From assembly GCF_001557875.1 (NCBI RefSeq), contig NZ_LNRF01000001.1, forward strand, positions 62,001 through 126,000: DNA of 64,000 nucleotides, given 5' to 3'. The translations under genes were made by a program, and so were the position numbers. Below the pieces are notes generated by a model. That model was not told the DNA's origin, ran no database searches, and worked only from the letters and a program-made list of their open reading frames with translations. The stretch is from Vibrio splendidus. GTDB lineage: Bacteria > Pseudomonadota > Gammaproteobacteria > Enterobacterales > Vibrionaceae. Shown here piece after piece: positions 63,190-64,000 of this stretch. Numbering within the stretch: position 1 is the stretch's first letter; each line of letters starts with the position of its first letter.

Positions 63190-64000
63190 ATGTCGGACCG
63201 GGCCATACTTAAAGTCAATAACCTCTCCGTTAGCTTTACAACCAATGATGGAATCATTGATGCGGTCAAAAAGGTTAACTTTACCCTTAACTCAAGTGAA
63301 ACCTTGGCCATTGTTGGTGAATCAGGTTCAGGTAAATCAGTCTCTTCCAACGCGCTTATGCGTTTGCTTCCTGATAACGCGATTATTGATCAGCAATCAG
63401 ACATCGAATTTGAGGGGCAATCGATTCTTGGAAAAACTGAGCGAGAAATGCAGTCGATTCGTGGTGACAGAATCGGCATGATCTTTCAGGAGCCGATGAC
63501 CTCTCTCAACCCTTACCTTCGTGTTGGCATTCAAGTGGCAGAAGCCATTATGTGTCACCGAAAGGTATCGAAATCAAAAGCAAAACAGCGTGTTTTAGAG
63601 CTGTTCAATCTGGTGCATTTACCGATGCCAGAGCAGGCTTACACCAAGTACCCGCATGAGTTTTCAGGTGGTCAGTTACAGCGCATCATGATCGCAATGG
63701 CGCTGATTAATGAACCGGATATTCTGATTGCCGATGAACCCACAACCGCATTGGACGTAACAGTTCAGGCGGAAGTGCTTTCTCTTATCAAAGAGATTCA
63801 AGGCAAAATGGGCATGGCGATTTTGTTCATCACCCATGATCTCGGTGTAGTGAAGCACTTTGCTGACCGCGTGCTAGTGATGTGTAAGGGTGAGTTGGTC
63901 GAAGAAGGGCTTACTCAAAAGCTATTCGAAAACCCTAAGCACGATTACACACGCATGCTGATTAACTCCATTCCGAAAGGCGCTAAGGTTCCTGTTGAGG
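63190..64000 (+). CDS. ABC transporter ATP-binding protein, YejF/Opp-type (partial)
   Basis: The first 270 residues of an ABC ATPase open to the window end. Walker A GESGSGKS, signature FSGGQLQR, Walker B ILIADEP and the H-loop THDLG are complete, and the C-terminal NPKHDYTRMLINSIP part is of the oligopeptide/dipeptide type. YejF-like proteins have two such domains (about 530 residues), so at least half is missing. AAGGA precedes the ATG. Confidence 0.88.
   Translation, partial: MSDRAILKVNNLSVSFTTNDGIIDAVKKVNFTLNSSETLAIVGESGSGKSVSSNALMRLLPDNAIIDQQSDIEFEGQSILGKTEREMQSIRGDRIGMIFQEPMTSLNPYLRVGIQVAEAIMCHRKVSKSKAKQRVLELFNLVHLPMPEQAYTKYPHEFSGGQLQRIMIAMALINEPDILIADEPTTALDVTVQAEVLSLIKEIQGKMGMAILFITHDLGVVKHFADRVLVMCKGELVEEGLTQKLFENPKHDYTRMLINSIPKGAKVPVE

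Overview
The window is a stretch of chromosome from a marine gammaproteobacterium, most likely a Vibrio. This is inferred from gene content and codon style: a Tad locus, KdgM-type porin, two-domain Lon-like protease, PilZ protein and moderate GC. No RNA gene, CRISPR array, integrase or insertion sequence was found. The strands carry about 50 protein genes, mostly catabolic and envelope functions.

Layout. (1) 92-1453: a cytosolic 8-oxoguanine deaminase-type amidohydrolase. (2) About 1.54-12.5 kb: a cluster for uptake and breakdown of mannosylglycerate-type solutes (digeneaside of red algae). It holds a KdgM-family porin, RpiR regulator, PTS IIBC and IIA, GH38 6-phospho-mannosidase, GH13_18 sugar phosphorylase, glycerate kinase and ManA. 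The cluster is bounded by a 30-bp exact direct repeat that copies the 3' end of the next amidohydrolase gene, so it looks like an insertion between two convergent amidohydrolase genes. (3) 12.5-20.2 kb: a lipoprotein amidohydrolase, an RND pump with its adaptor, and a divergent OmpR-type two-component system with repeated GTCGAA boxes. (4) 20.3-28.8 kb: TetR regulator and glyoxylate assimilation (gcl, hyi, glxR, type II glycerate kinase) divergent from malate synthase and a GlcG-like protein, with paired TTGTATACAA palindromes in the divergent promoter region and a structured leader before the glycerate kinase.

(5) 28.9-34.6 kb: MarR, LysR, two DMT permeases and one MFS permease, with an 878-bp gap that appears to contain gene debris and two orphan terminators. 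(6) 34.8-41.9 kb: two divergent secreted lipoproteins, one of 1627 residues with seven repeats, around a Fur-box-like sequence. (7) 41.97-52.3 kb: a compact Tad pilus operon, flp through tadG, lacking a prepilin peptidase gene. (8) 52.36-57.4 kb: the most interesting part, a five-gene envelope redox cassette. It encodes a periplasmic thioredoxin, a DUF4266 protein ending in GGGGCGCN, a DUF3570 outer-membrane beta-barrel with an ApbE-type flavinylation motif and an EF-hand loop, an ApbE flavin transferase and a DsbD electron transporter.

(9) 57.5-64 kb: a phosphotransferase, a small GNAT protein, a PilZ protein, a Lon-family protease, a small helical protein with a Fur-like box upstream, and the start of a YejF-type ABC ATPase cut by the window end.

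How it fits together: the catabolic blocks converge on glycerate and glyoxylate, and two unrelated glycerate kinases serve different routes. The later half builds surface structures (Tad pili, lipoproteins) and an unusual flavin/thiol redox system at the cell envelope. Gene functions are family-level assignments read from motifs; none was checked against a database.
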